A DNA stretch of 64,000 bases from Nymphaea colorata. Taxonomy: Eukaryota > Streptophyta > Magnoliopsida > Nymphaeales > Nymphaeaceae. Made by a program: the position numbers and the translations under genes. The stretch's first letter is position 1. Each line of letters starts with the position of its first letter. This document shows positions 39,109 through 53,059 of the stretch, one piece after another. The DNA lies in contig NC_045144.1 of the NCBI RefSeq assembly GCF_008831285.2, positions 4,518,268 through 4,582,267 on the forward strand. Direction: 5' to 3'. Below the pieces are notes generated by a model, which saw only the letters and a list, made by a program, of their open reading frames with translations, had not been told where the DNA came from and did not search any database.

Positions 39109-42100
39109 TTTTGGATATTCTAGAGTACTACAACAGTGTAAGATAATACACCGGAACTTGCTAGAGTGAATGAAGTATGTGCATGATGCAAAAAATCTGG
39201 ACCTAAAAAGTTTCATCTGAGTTAATTTTACTTGCCACTTAGTACAATAAACAACAATGCATATTTTAAACTAAAAAAAGAAACTCAAATAGAATGAACA
39301 TGACAACAATCCTTATGTCAGATGGGAAATACACTTACATATCTCTCTTTTGCTTCTTTGGGATCACTTCCAAGCCTAAACTCTGTCCTCCTTTGCACGT
39401 TTGGTTTCTTGCCTTCTATATTGGAGCTGTTAAGCAGCAAAATGTATCAATAAATCAGTGAAGGTCTTGCTAGTTATTCCCTAGTCATTATACTACAATC
39501 TATGCATGGAGCCAGATCTTCAGATACAGAAAGTAAAAAATGTGAAGAGAACAAAAAAAAAACCATTACTTTGGCAAAAAAATTACTGTCCTACAAAAAT
39601 AAATCCAGCTCATGAGATATTGGCTAGCATTACATGATCTCTGATCTGCAGTTCGCAACTGTTCTTCTAGATCCACTATGATTATGATGCCTATCCACAA
39701 CACCAGGCTTTGTAGCTTGATGTCCAGGAATCCTGAGATCAAAACAAACTTTGTCAATCCTAAGAACTAAACACAAGTTAGTAACCTTCAATGTTTTCGT
39801 AACCATTACCAAAACTCTGCTAATATTAAACCCTGACCTTTTCCTATCTGCGGCTGCCTTTTGAGCATTGCCACTAGCCCGTAATGTTTTGGACGTGTTC
39901 TGCACAAAGAAGTTTCTGACGGTTAATCAAATCATCAGCACAGTTGCAAAACTGTAGCATCAGCATTCAATGGTCATCTTGACTGAGAATAATCATAGGG
40001 AGAAGAACGGGTTGCAAGAACATTGTTCCTGCTTGCATAATAACTTGTATAGTAGTAATAGCAATTAGACACATCAAAATGATCAAAACATCATATCGAA
40101 AAATCACTAAAGTTTCTTCACATCACGTGATGAACAGATATACAGCCAATATGAATTTTTGATAGCAGATTTGAAAGATTACCAGTATGTGCGATGTCTC
40201 TTTTGCATGAACCGGCATTCTTGTCCCACTTCTTGAAGATTTATAGCTAGGATTCATGGATAAATTGCTTTCAATTTTAGAAGTGACAGATCTCTTTCTC
40301 TCCGCTAGAAGAGATGGATGATGCGTAACAGTGGGCAATCTGTCTGAGGAGGCAGATTTGGAAGCTATGGAAGCTAAACTTGTCCCTGGATTTGCTGAAT
40401 GGGTAGATCTTGTGTTTTTTGTGGGTTCTTTGAGTCCTTGAGATGCAGGCTTGGATCTATCCCCTAGCATCCGACGGCTAGTACTTCGAATAGCAGGAAC
40501 CTTCAGTTTAATTAGAGTCCCCTCAGCTTGCATTCATGTAACTGGAAAGTAGAAATACTATAGCTTATGGCACCATACATACCTTATGAAATGATTCCAA
40601 GTTTCTAGTATTTCGAGAGGAGAGAGAAGCCGTTGTCTATCAGGCCATTTCAAATTAAGTTGGTTAGCTGAACTGACAGAATAGGGAAAAAGGCTAAACG
40701 CACCCACAGTATCTTGTCATACCTTAGGATGGGATGTCTGCTCCTTGTATCTCTTGATATTCAACTCAATCTTGCTAAGTCTCTTGGTTCCTTGAGTTGT
40801 CGTAATGCTTTTGCACGAGGTTGGGGGAGATTTTGGTCGTGCAATTTCTTCTTGATTAACTATTGCAGGTTCAGCTATGGTCAAACAACTTCCGTTTTGA
40901 TTCTTGACTACATCGTCAAGTTTGCCACCAGATTTCTGCTCATTAACCATAAGCGCTTCCTTTACACAATTGCTTGGATCATTAATATCAGATTTAGGGA
41001 AATCTGGGTCTAACGAATCGGCTTTTGGCTCTTCAGTTGCAAAATGATCAACAGCTTCACTATTAAATATACATTGACCAGTCTGACTTGTGATTTCATT
41101 GCTAAAGCCTTCTGACTCTTCGGGAAGGCATGCAGTAGAGCCATCAACATTTTCAGAATTCTGCAGTTCGACGTGTTGGTGATGGTCCACTTCACCATTT
41201 GGGTAAAAGTTGGTTTGAGTGGGATCACTGCCAACATCTCTGGAATCTGGTCTATCGACATCCTGCTGGGCCTCCTGCAATCTCTTTAGAGCTCTAACTT
41301 TTTTGTAGTACTCTTCAAAATATGCTTTTTTTTGAGCAACCAGCCCAGGAGCCTTGAATTTCTCCAACTCCTCCTGACATCTATTATGTGAGAAGACCGA
41401 CCATTTTTCCCATGAAAGTGACTCAGCTGCAAATCTTCCAAAAGATATGGACCCTTGGTCAAGTATCCCAGAGACAGATTCTCCCTGTAGTTAATTTGGA
41501 GGAAAGAAGTTGTGATCAGAGGAAAAAACAAAAACGGCATCATGTTTTCAAGGCAGATTTTTGTCCAGGGACGAGTCCTTTGCGACATAAAGATAAGACC
41601 GCTTAAAACTACAGCCTAGATGCCCCAAGGTAGACATGTGGTGGGGCGTAAAACCGATGGCGTTGCAAGATAAAGCCGAACGAATCCCCTTACGGCTGAC
41701 ATAACATTGTTAAGATCGAAGAGCTACTCCACTATCTAGCCATCAATTACAAAAGTGGTTTGATGAAAAAGAAGCACAAGGGAAGCGGATGAGAAAATCG
41801 CCCGAAAGCGAAAGCGGAACCCGCAGTGACGTTCGTCTACTTCATGACTCAAGCTGTCAGGCCCTTCACCTGTGGGGGATTAATCACCGTCAAGATGGAC
41901 AAGAATGGTTTGCATTTCGCGAGCTCAAATTAGGAAGGAGTGAATGATTTCTTGTCTCTCTCTTTTCCTAATCATGTATTTACTCCAAAGGGTATTGAAC
42001 TCGTCCGCTAGGCAAAAGAGAACAAGATGAAGTTCCAATAGGCGAGAAGATACTACCCTTAGGAAAGGAGATCGACGAGATTTTGTCAGTGGTTCTCCCC

Positions 42101-42443
42101 CACTTTCAACCCGGTGTATCAAACGTTCAAAACCCTCCCCACCCCCCGCCCACCCAAAATGAAAAGAAAAAGCCGTTTCAGTGCAATTCGAAATAACTAA
42201 ACAACATCTCGGCTCACCTCAGAAACATCAGGGTGGCAAGAAACTAACGGCAATTGTATGAAAACCTTTAAGGTGGGAAAAGGCTCTCCATTGTGCCACA
42301 CTACGAATGCAAGAAAGGCGATGTAATCTGAGATCGAAAGGAACGAAAATTAAGGGAATTCGCGCAGTCACCTGAGTGTCGTCTCCATCCGCTAGCTGCT
42401 CACGAGACCACTCACAATAAGGTCTGTCCATATCGGTCGCCAT
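37565..42443 (-). CDS. WVD2-like / TPX2 C-terminal domain protein, 11 coding exons
   Basis: Predicted microtubule-associated protein. Exons: 42372-42443, 40723-41484, 40583-40636, 40183-40521, 39838-39899, 39634-39732, 39339-39426, 38478-38531, 38084-38191, 37679-37728, 37565-37589. All junctions have GT..AG and matching phases and give 570 residues. The N-terminal block GSISFGRF..ESLSWEKWSVFSHNR, then a lysine-rich AQKKAYFEEYYKK, is typical of WVD2-like 7-type proteins. The TPX2 region follows near the C-terminus: RRTEFRLGSDPKEAKERY, a charged EKEKKAKLA helix and ARPLPSFYK. The middle is Ser/Lys-rich and probably disordered. The family binds and bundles microtubules. The least certain boundary is the acceptor of exon 4 (40521), chosen because it alone keeps the frame open. 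The start is the first ATG (MATDMDRPY). Confidence 0.88.
39058..39111 (+). repeat. (TG)n(AG)n compound microsatellite in an intron
   Basis: CATGTGTGTG followed by about 14 GA units, in an intron of the WVD2-like gene. Confidence 0.95.
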
Positions 42444-43639
42444 ATCTGAAACCGGCAAGCCGTGACCAACCTCTCGCTACACAGAAGTGGATGCTGCAAC
42501 CAGCTTCACTGCCTCCACACCCACCATGGCCAGTTTCTCTTGCCGCAAATCTGTTCTCCGGTTCGACCTTTTCAGAAAAGGAAGACTATCTCAAGTCTCG
42601 AGAAAACGCCTTTCTCGCACTGATACAAAAAGAAGCAGCCGCAAGGTGGGTGAGATTAGTGGGGCGCAGTGTGAGAAGTAAAGGATGTCAGACGTCTCGC
42701 TTACAAAAGTAACCGTCGGGTGAGCATTAATGCTCGATGAACTGGTGGCATTCAATTCAAGAAAAGCAAATAAAAAAGAGGGTCATGAAGTGCCCCGGTT
42801 TCGAGGGGAAAGGCAACTGAAAAAGATTGTTAAACATCGGCGGCCCCGTTAACTTCTACTTACACCACGAACAGCTGGGCCAGCTATTTTGGTTTGCGAT
42901 TTGGGAGCCATGACCCAGCACCATGTGCATGGGTTCACAGGTGGGGGCTGAATCCGTCACACAGAGACATTGTCTCTCTGCAAGAACACACAAAGTAAAT
43001 TGGAACAGGGACATTTAAAACAAACAAGTGGTTTACGCAAGACGCCTAAGGAACAACAAAAACGAACCATAACTTTCAAAGAATTTTTATTGGACAGGTT
43101 ATTATATGTGACGTAAACCTTACTCAAGTGGCTAAATGTAAATTGTTCAAATATGCATGTGTTATGCCAAGTAGTTGGTAATTTGAATGTAGAGGATTGT
43201 CTTATGCCTATAATAAACCAGAAGTCCAGTTAGCTGTTACCCTTATTTGAGTTTCCCATGAATGAATGATTATGAATTTGATGGTTACTCTTGTTTATAG
43301 ATAGCAAAGGAGATTCAGGTGGGACAACGCAAATTGGGCAAATAAATGAAGCATAAATGATTTTGAAATTCGTTAACTATTTACATTTAATCAAGGAAAA
43401 ATAATTAATAGCGGCATACACTTTAATAGTAAAATATAACTAACTACCATATAAATAATATTCTTATGAATTCCATTTTATTCGTGTTCACATGACATAT
43501 TGAATTAGGATCCATCTTCAAAGTATGGGTGAACATTCGTGGCTACTCAACGAACAAGTGGGTCGTGTCTAGGTGAAACGAGCTTCAATTATTAGCCAAC
43601 AACCAATGGGTCAGTAAAGCGGCTGGGCCCTTGCGAAGA

Positions 43640-43860
43640 AAATTCTTTTGGCAGCTAATGGGAGCACCAAGCCAGAACAGATAGGTCACTCGTTCGAATC
43701 CACAACGGTCAGACAAGAGTCCAGCAGTGAAACTGGGACCCATCTCAACCAGTTGGCCGCGCACTCCACTCTGACATGCCCAAGTACAGGGACAATACTT
43801 GAAAGCAGGAAAAAAGAATTCCGGCAAAACTCTTTTATCTAGAAAGAACTTTTTTTGGTA
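43640..43860 (+). repeat. tRNA-derived SINE-like element
   Basis: TGGCAGCTAATGGGAGCACC looks like a tRNA D-arm/A-box, and CGTTCGAATCC (43691-43701) is a near-perfect B-box at the right spacing. A non-tRNA body follows, and the element probably ends near the TTTTTTT run at 43850. This is the classic layout of a plant SINE. Confidence 0.6.
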
Positions 43861-44895
43861 GGCAAAACATTGACATACAGACAAATCAGAAATCAGAAAC
43901 AAAAACAATGTGGAACAAAAAAAGGGTCTATTGTTTAAGAACCACGCGGAACTTCTTCCTTGAAAGATAGACGCAAAAAACACGAAATATTGCCGTCAAA
44001 CATGCCATTTTCAGCAAATCTGATGTTGTCGTCATGCTTTAATTTCTTAAAACTGTAAAGACAATCACACGATCATATCCTTTTCCATCCTTCTACTTGT
44101 GAAAACGTATATTGAAGAAAAAACTAGCCGTTGATGCGATTCTCAATTTAAGCCTGAAAAGCGAAAATGATGTTTTAACTGATGCTAACTTTGAAAAATA
44201 CTCATGAAGCAATTTGCTTCCACATGCAGAATCTTTCCACATACTTTTCACTTTTATTATAGGTCCAAAAGAGTGCCCCTCGGTTTTGTAAAACCGGCAG
44301 TAAAGTTGACTTCAAGAGTACAAACCGAGGTCAACTTATCTTTCTGTGCGATGCTCAGAAGAATGAGCTTTTTAACAAAAAAATGAACTTGGATTTAACA
44401 AAAAAATGAACTTGGATATGAATACTAGTCCGTACATAAAAACCCAGTGATCACAAGAATGCAGAAGAACCAGGTCTCAATTTTCTTGGAATTTTTCGAG
44501 AAAGGAAATATCATAGAATAACTTGGCAAATTTTGAACTTGGCATCCGTTCATTGAACTTAGCAAAATTTGAAGTCGTGTCAGGGATACCACAGTTACTC
44601 CCATGCTCAAAAATAAAATAAAACTTATATACATTGGAAATGGAAAATAAAAACTATAAGAAATGTTATAAAAAGCTAATTCTGCTCTTCCCTTACCTAG
44701 CCAAAATATTTTTTAAACAGATTTTAAACCATCGGGTTTGCTAAACCGTTTGGTGATTGAGAGCCTTAACCTGGAATGACCACGTCGTATTACGGTAATC
44801 AAGCGGACACTCACAAGGAGGCCGATCAAAGGAAGAAGATCCTAGATAGTTTTGTAATTCGACGTGCAACCCAACGAGCAAACGGCTTGAGCAGC

Positions 44896-44926
<31 letters not shown>

Positions 44927-45216
44927 AACAGGTAGCGACTAAGCCCCGATGTACCAGAGTGGATTCACCTGTACTGTTGATATTGAAAAAATCGGATGGT
45001 AGATATTAAGTAGACAAAAGTAGAAATTGAAAAAAACAAAATACTCCTCAAATGAAAAACGAAATGAGTTTTCTTAATTAAGATCATTTGCCTCTTTTTA
45101 AGGGTATTTTTGTCTCTTAAAAATACAACTTGATGTCTCTTTTCAGCTTAATGTGATTTCCTTCAAGTTGTTGACATATATGATTCCCAATCTAATCTGA
45201 CATATAAGCTACTCAT

Positions 45217-45222
<6 letters not shown>

Positions 45223-45275
<53 letters not shown>
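45223..45275. repeat. (TA)n microsatellite
   Basis: About 26 uninterrupted TA units. Confidence 0.97.
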
Positions 45276-45276
<1 letters not shown>

Positions 45277-46618
45277 GGTCTCTGACAGTGCTTTTATACA
45301 AAATTAAGTATAATTGATCTTATAAGCTAAATAAATTAGCATAGTTTGTTTTTAAACATGTATAAAATATGATCAAAAAATTAAAAGACCATAGTTCTTG
45401 CATAGACACCTAAAATGATAAACATAGAAAGTAGATCTGCCACATAGTACCGACACCACTATGTACTGACCACATGATCAACAGGTTTACTCGGCCTCGA
45501 TTCATGAAGATATTAGAGCTTTTATACATGCAAATATTTTGTGACAAAAAATTTTAAATACACCTAGAGTGGGAATATGAACGGCGAGACAAGGGGGTCA
45601 AGGATTCTGGCTGCTATAAAAAATTAATTTCGTAAAAGAACTCAAGTATGAAGTAGACTTCTGAACTGCAAACGTTCACTGCTAGACAATTGAGAGAAGT
45701 GACCAACCTCCATGAAAATGTATCTGGAAGTCAAACTTGTAATTGGTACTAAGGGCTTTTAAAAAAGAAGATTGGTTTCAGGAAAGTAAATCCCAGTCTT
45801 TGGGCAGGAAGGGCGTTCACAAAAGGTCGACGGCACACGCACAACCTTGGGAAGGAACCACAAGGTACGTTTAAGATGAAGGAATGATTTCCAGGGCCCG
45901 GCAGCGCAGAAATTTTTGAGGAACTAACAAAAATAACAGCATACTTGAACGAAGGCTTAAATGAGAAACGTATAAAATTTTTGTTATTTTTGCAAGGAAA
46001 GGAGTGAAGGGTGAGGTCGACGAGATTCCAACCGTGTTAACTAACTCCATCACTGATCACGCGAAAGGGAGAAAAAGAAAGGCCGACTAGCGACCCCGGC
46101 TTCCATCGGTAAAGGGCCTAAAGGCAACCACAATTTCCACAACAAACTTCCAAACGACTAAAGCGTCCCTGACGGTGAAAGAGAAGCATAAGTGGCCTCC
46201 CCTCCCCGAACAAATCGCCTCCTGGCACTATCTCTGGAATGTTTCAGAAAACACAATCCCTTATATCCTCACCAAGCCACCCTTCCAGCACGGGTACCTA
46301 TGACAAAAGCGTCAAGATAAAAACCCAAACCCTCTCGGACAGAAACCGAAAAATAAGAAATTAACTCCGGGAAACGCAGAAGAAAAAGAAAATAAAGAGC
46401 TCTCGAAATCTTGATCTCCTAAATCGGGAAGGCCATGCACCCGCTGCCTAACGCTATAATCAAGCTCCCGGGAGGCAAGAAACCAGATCCGAGCGCTGGC
46501 GGCTCGATTCAGGCGCAAGAGACAAAGAAATTTGATCAACAGACGAGGGAAATGAAACAGCTACGGAGCTACAAGATCAAGAAAAGGAGAAAACGAGAGA
46601 AAATTTGAGTCCCTTACC

Positions 46619-46868
46619 TAGATCGCTCTCGGCCGTCCACTCCGGCGGCAATTGTCCGACGGCGAAAGAAACCGCCTCTCTGATCCCGCCGGTGATCTCC
46701 GTCCTCCCAGAGCGAAGCTGCGAGAGTGACCGAGAAAGAGAGAAGAGAGAGAGAGAGAGAGTATCTATAGTGCCGTTACGGTGTTATTACCTCACCTCAC
46801 AGGAGAAATAGAACCAAGGAGAAGAAAATGTGAGAGGTGGGGGAAGGAGAAGGCGACGTCTATTTATA
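46619..46868 (-). promoter_or_regulatory. TATA promoter and non-coding first exon
   Basis: TATAAATA at 46861-46868 on the minus strand predicts a start near 46832. The following 210 nt are GC-rich with a GA repeat (46740-46763, CT in the transcript) and end in GATCTAG|GTAAG. This matches the leader structure of the 7TM gene. The downstream partner is most simply the WVD2-like gene. Confidence 0.5.
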
Positions 46869-49332
46869 CGTGGCCCGGCGAACGCCGGTAGAAGCTAGCA
46901 GTGGGGCCAAGGAGCGGGGCGATTGGGACCCGCAACACCCGACCCGACCACAAATCTGGGGCGACCCGACCCGGACGGCGTGGCCTGCTGTTGAGCCAAT
47001 TATTGGCGAAGCCCGTTGCCGAAAACGCCCATGATCTTGACTCGAATTCACGATTTGAACCGGAAACGTTCATTGGGTCTCCTCTTATTTCCTCCTTGCA
47101 CAGCTAAACGGTTCACACCGGCTTCCAATACCGTATTTCAGAAACGCCCCTTATTTATTAAATATTTGTTAAATGGTCCCTAAACTTTGTCTCATTTCCG
47201 GGTTGGTGAATCCATTGGTTAGGGTTCCGGTAGACTAACCATTTCGTTAAGGGCTTGGTTAAACTAACCCGAGATAATGTAACCAACCTTCCCACTTGAG
47301 AGTTTCATTCGATTAACCGTGGTTAACTGCAACTAAAGTCGACAGGGTTTTACACATTTACCATCATGCCCTCCTACCAAAATGAGACTACCTTTGGGCT
47401 TTTTTTTTTTGTTTTTGTTAAAACGACCATCTCTTTTTTGGAATTTTTGGTAAAATATAGAGCAAGACACAAACTCTCAATTTTTTTTTTTTATCTTTTA
47501 TATTTGTTAAAGCATTTCACTTGGGACGATCTAAAATGTCCTAACATATAATTTACTATTTATTTATAATGAATCATCTTAAACTATTTTATCTTTGCAA
47601 TAGTTACCATAAGCTTCTATCTAATTTCGCCTCATCGGGCCTTTTAGAGCAGAAATCTAAAGTTTTAGTTGGAGATCACATGACATTATTTTATATTCAT
47701 AGTTTCCTTCCCACTTCCTAGCAGTTTTTAAGACTTTTTTCTGCTTCAGCTTCCAATATCACTTGTTGTATCCTTTTCATATATTGATAACAAATATTTA
47801 AATTTTATGCTTTTGGGGATCACATTAGATTTCAACAAGTAGTCGGACTAGAAATTTCTGGCTAAAGATCACTAGTATATAGTAATCAAATTTTAGATCC
47901 TTCTAAAAATGTTAAACCCTTCAAAATACATAACAAAATAACCAAGAGACACGACATATAAGCAAATAGTTATGAGGCACTAACATTTAAAACACAATTT
48001 CTGTTAGTAGGTATAGGCAATTGTCCACACAAGCGTACACGTGTCCTGGCTAACTGGATCTATAAGAACCAGGTCCAAATCTATAAGAAGTCAGTCTTAG
48101 ATCCAAAAGCTGTTCTGGGTTCAAATCTGTGCTCCAAACCTGGATCTGACTAGCAATAGTATCCGGTTCTGGTTGCCATACCCGATCGTAATTATGTTCG
48201 AGTTTGGGTCAGTAATCAGATAAAATCCAAATGATTAGGTTCATTCATCTTTAGCTCTTGAAGGGCAGGACCAGTTTCGACTCAAACGTGACGTGGGAAT
48301 CTCAATCCACAAAACTAAACTGGTTCTATTGAACATGAGAAATTCATTTCATGGAGCAGAAACCATGAGCTTTCCTTCCTATGGACCACATACACTGCTT
48401 TTCTCCTCCTATGGACCATATCCATGTGTCGAAAGGATAATGGGTCTGACGTGTTTTAATAGCCGATAGGGATGTCAACGGATCGGAGATATCCGATTAT
48501 AGACCTCGATGATCATCAGATTCCAACCTCCATTGAAATCCAAATTGAACCTTTCACTCTCGGATTTGGATTTACTTTTAGATATTCAGGTCCTATGCGA
48601 TTTCGGGCAGACCAGTTAGGTCAGATCTCTTAAAAGGGTGAATTCTGAATCTGATCTGACTAGCATAGGATCAGACTTCTGTAAGTATTTGCCTTGGATC
48701 TTTTTTAGATCAAGGAATTGAAATTTGTTGTGAAATTGCATGGTCGATCCAGATCCAATAAGTTAACTTTAAATCTGTTTACCACCGCCCACTAAACAAG
48801 TTTAAAATCGAATCCTTAATTCGATACCTCGAACCCATTTCGCATGACACTCAAGGTATATATCTCTATCTTTTATCACATGACTAAAGCAATGCAAAGG
48901 TTCTTTTTCAGTACATGCCCAAATATAAAAAAAAAATGTATATTTGACCACTCAAGTAAAATGTAAAAGGAAAACCATTTAAATGTTTGCGAAAAAAATT
49001 ATTTTAAACAAATTAAACGCAAGAATGGAGATATCATCCAAACCATTGATTCCAAGAAGAACAATGGTGGAGATTAAGTTGCAAATATATAAATCAAGTT
49101 ATTTTTTCAATAGTCCAAAATAACTTTAAAAAAAAGACAAACAATTTCAATGGAGGAAACTCAATTATTTATGTTTTTCTCTCTCCTCCTTTGAAGGGTA
49201 CTTCAGACCTTTGAAAAAGGAACTTATCATATCTATTCTCAACCTCAACCATCTGATCTTAACATCAACACCCAAATAATTATCATCAAACATAGTATAT
49301 AAGGGTCTATTAGCTACTTTTTTTTTCTTTCT

Positions 49333-49366
<34 letters not shown>

Positions 49367-49784
49367 CTCTAGTTTTTTAGAGTCACTCAACCATATCTGA
49401 TTTATACAGCTCAATTAAACACAATGGCGATTAAGAGAAAAATAAAGAGAAACATGTGATGTACATTTCTTATATCATGGGGATGATGCAAAAGAGTGAC
49501 ATATAACAATCAATAAAAATAGGCTGTCATATATGTTGACAATATATTTTCACGAAGAATTATTAAAATGAAACACCATGGGAGATAGCGATCTCTCTTG
49601 TTAAACCATGAAAGTCTTTGCGTGTCAATAGTGTATAGATATCACTAATGTTTCACATCAAAAGAAGAATTGGACTATGGTGACTGATTCTTGGGAAGTC
49701 GAAGAAGAAGATGAAAACGTTGAAGATGAAGAATTTGAAGTCAGTCTGAGAACATATTTGAACACCATTTTATCTTAGCAACTA

Positions 49785-49915
49785 TACCTTGGCGTGCGTC
49801 GCCGGAACCGCGCAGAGGAGGCGGACGTTGGCGGAGCGTCGCCGGAGGTGCTGGGCCACCGGCAACGCCCCACCGGGCCGTTCTTGGCAGTGTCGGGTAG
49901 CGGCGGCCGCCTTTC
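49785..49915. other. GC-rich island in AT-rich DNA
   Basis: About 130 bp of CGCCGG-rich sequence with sharp edges against AT-rich flanks. Both strands are open (for example minus frame RPPPLRGSGDARQG), but no family is recognised. It may be a captured gene fragment. Confidence 0.5.
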
Positions 49916-51109
49916 CCTTTCAAAAAAAATATGAACATTATGAAATTGTCGTATCACAAAAAATATATAATTTATTGATCAAAATCAACAAAAAAAAAAA
50001 ATCATTGGTTTTGGATCACAGCTAAAGAATGCTGCATAATTATACTGAGTGGGTCAGCTGGGGGGGCTGTTTGATCACGACAATTTTGTCCTTTGGAACA
50101 TTAGGCTTTTTTTTTTAATATTCTTTTTATTGGCATGCTTAATTTCAAAATAATGGTCACATTCATTCTTACGATTTTTCTTTTCCCTTACTCAAAACGG
50201 ATGGCTTTATGTCGAACGAGTCTTGGAGTTGGTATTGAAAATAATATTATTTTTTCGAATCAAGCAACGGTAGTCAATGATAGATGAAGGACATTATTAG
50301 CAGGGATTTGAAAAGCACGCGCAAGACGTATGTATCACTTTTTTGTTTTGAATTTGGTCTCCTAAAGCTATATGTTCTAGTTTTAATATATTTCTTAAAA
50401 TAATCCTAAATGTTCGCAATTTTCATATTCTTCCTTTTCTTTGGGATTTGTAATATTACACATAAACTACAATTCAAAAAGAAAATCACGTTAATGCATT
50501 AAAAGATGGATTAATTTTTAAAAATAGTATTAATTTTCTCTTTATCTTTCATAAGAAAAATCAAAGTACATTACAAGGGAGTGTTGTTAACAAAACAATT
50601 TAAAAACAAGATACTAGATATAAAGGATCTCCAGTTGGAGACTTTGCATTAATTTTGGTGGTCATAGTTTTTGTGAAGATGGGCAGCTGCAGCTCATCCT
50701 TACAAGAGTGGGTCCTTTTCAAAACCCAAAAAAGAGAAAAAGAAAAAGGCAAAGCCTCGACAATTAAGAAATAATTGATGTTTTGAAAAAGTTCATCGAC
50801 AGAACTCTAATTCTAATTCTAATGAGAATCTAAGGTTGCATTTTATTACCACGGATCTTCAGTCCCCAGTTTTGAACTTTGACTCTCTCTCCCTCCCTCC
50901 TCCTTAAAACACTTTTTAAGATATAGTACGAATTTGAGATCTACGATACTCGCTCGCTGATCAAGGCAAAGACAGAAATTTTTCATAAGGAGGGCCGAAT
51001 TAAAGTTTTTAAATTTTAAGAGAGCCCATATGAAGGCCTCCCTTGGCTCCGCCTCTATCACTGATCTCACATCACCTCTCGAACATTAGATCCGATGTCA
51101 AAATGCAAC

Positions 51110-51241
51110 CTAAATATATTGTAAGTTGGTAGCAAATTGATTATTTTGAGTGTATAGTGGACATGACAATTTCATCTAAGTATATTGTAAGTTGGTAGCA
51201 TATTGATTATTTTAAGTGTATAGTGGACATGACAATTTCAT
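51110..51241. repeat. 66-bp tandem duplication
   Basis: TATATTGTAAGTTGGTAGCA and the following 46 bases occur twice (51110-51175 and 51176-51241) with about three differences. Confidence 0.93.
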
Positions 51242-53059
51242 ATATCTTGTTTTCGTAATTGTTGCTTAATTGTTTTATAAATGATTTTTGGAATAATTTC
51301 GCATACCAGAAAATGTTTTATTTTTGTTGCCGCATCACAGTTACCATTGATGACACCAACGTTAATTATTTTTGTATTTTATTTTTTACAAAATAACGTA
51401 TTTTAAAATTTTGTAGATTTAAAGCAAAATTTCAAAGTCAATCAATGGATTTAAAAACGGACTTCAACAACACTAAGGGCCCAGCACTCATCATATCATG
51501 TCGGTTGATAAATCTCTTTTAAGAACGAGTCTTAGCGGCAAAATACCGTTCTGTTTCGTGTTTGGGTGGCTTCAAATTGGGATTATCAAAAACCTCAATT
51601 CTAACAAAAACCATTTTTTTCTCTCAACTTTTCTAAAGAAAATTGGACCTTTCTCCTTCTCCCGAGATTTTATCTTTTCAAATAAGTATATAAACCATCA
51701 CACAAGTATATAAACATTTTTTTATTGTTCTATAAACCTACTAAGACTAACAATATGTTATTGTTGCCAAACAACTCTTAAAATATCAATTTTCACAAAA
51801 ACTTGATTTTCACGAAACACTGTGTGTCATCCAAACGCTATTTTTATAAGGATAGACTCCGGGGTCACGACGACATCTAAATTTTAAAAAATTAAAATTT
51901 CGTGGTTAATGTTTTTTAAAAAAATTAAGTTAGCTCTTGTGAAGGGTTTTGAAAAATATAGTGGTGGCTCCGCCCTGTGGCTTTTAAGAAAAAACAATCT
52001 CTTTTTTATTGACCTTTTTGAATTTTTGCCGTCATATTAGTCCGGAGCTTGCCAGCCATTGTCCGGTAAGGTTGGTTGAGCCATTGATTTTATTTTTGTT
52101 TTTTCAATAGGTCTTATCTGTACAATGAAAATATATTAATTATTAACTGAAAAATATTAGGTTCCCAACATAGGGATCAATAATATTCAATTAATTTTGT
52201 GAAAGGAACTCTTATACATTTTTTATGTTCATTGTCCAAGATCATCTTTGTCGTTTTGATCCTATCTTAAAAGGGGCGTTTGATAGAATCAATCATCAGG
52301 CTTTGATTTAAGAACAGACCCTCTCTCGCCCGTCTTATTAAATCTAACTGCCTCTCCTCTCATGAAAATGATGAAGAGAGGAAGAGAGAGAAGAGTTGAC
52401 ATAGGCCGCCCTCAACTAGGTCCTTAATAATTTGATGAACCATAATTTTGTTTTTTTTTTTTTTTTATGAATCTTTTGCCACATCAACAAAAGCATGTTA
52501 CCTCATGAGATTCATGAATTTCAAATCCCAGTTAATCAAACTAATTTCAAATCCAGAGTAATAAAGAATCAAATATGTGGGGGGACAATCAAAGAATACT
52601 ACAGATCAATTTCAAAAGAGTTTTTTTTTTTTAAATATTTTAAGTATTTAAATTAATTATTTATATTTTTTGCACTTATTTTTCTTAACAATGCTTTTTT
52701 AAAACACTTTTTACTAGTTTACACCAGATTCACCGCCCATCAATGAATTGGCGGATTTATCGAGTCTGCAGCCTCATTGATTCGAATCAAAAAACGATTT
52801 TTGAACCTCTCAGCATTTGTGGGGCAGCTGGAACCTCACTTGTTTATGTTCAAAACAAACATGGACAAAATTTTCCCAAAAGTATGGCTTGCTTTATAAC
52901 TACATGGTAAAAAACCTGAAGGAAAAAAAAAAAAAATCCCCCCCAGGATTGTTTTCTCTAGAGTATGTTTTCCATCACACAACACAATATAGTTTAATTT
53001 GTGTCACTGATGCCACCAGGGGCAAGAAATATATTATATTTTGAGAATAAATATTCCTC

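Larger units (their letters stand above)
42477..46617 (-). other. Possible 4.1-kb leader intron of the WVD2-like gene
   Basis: A minus-strand acceptor (CTTCTGTGTAG) precedes the coding start, and an optimal TAG|GTAAG donor ends an exon at 46618. No coding gene is seen between them. The stretch holds a SINE-like sequence (43640-43860), TA microsatellites (44900-44922, 45223-45275) and AT-rich DNA. The join is inference; a promoter just upstream of 42480 or a separate transcript are alternatives. Confidence 0.4.

Noticed and set aside
43585-43983. 132-codon minus ORF
   Set aside because: Covers the SINE-like sequence. The apparent Cys-rich region is the complement of tRNA-like DNA.
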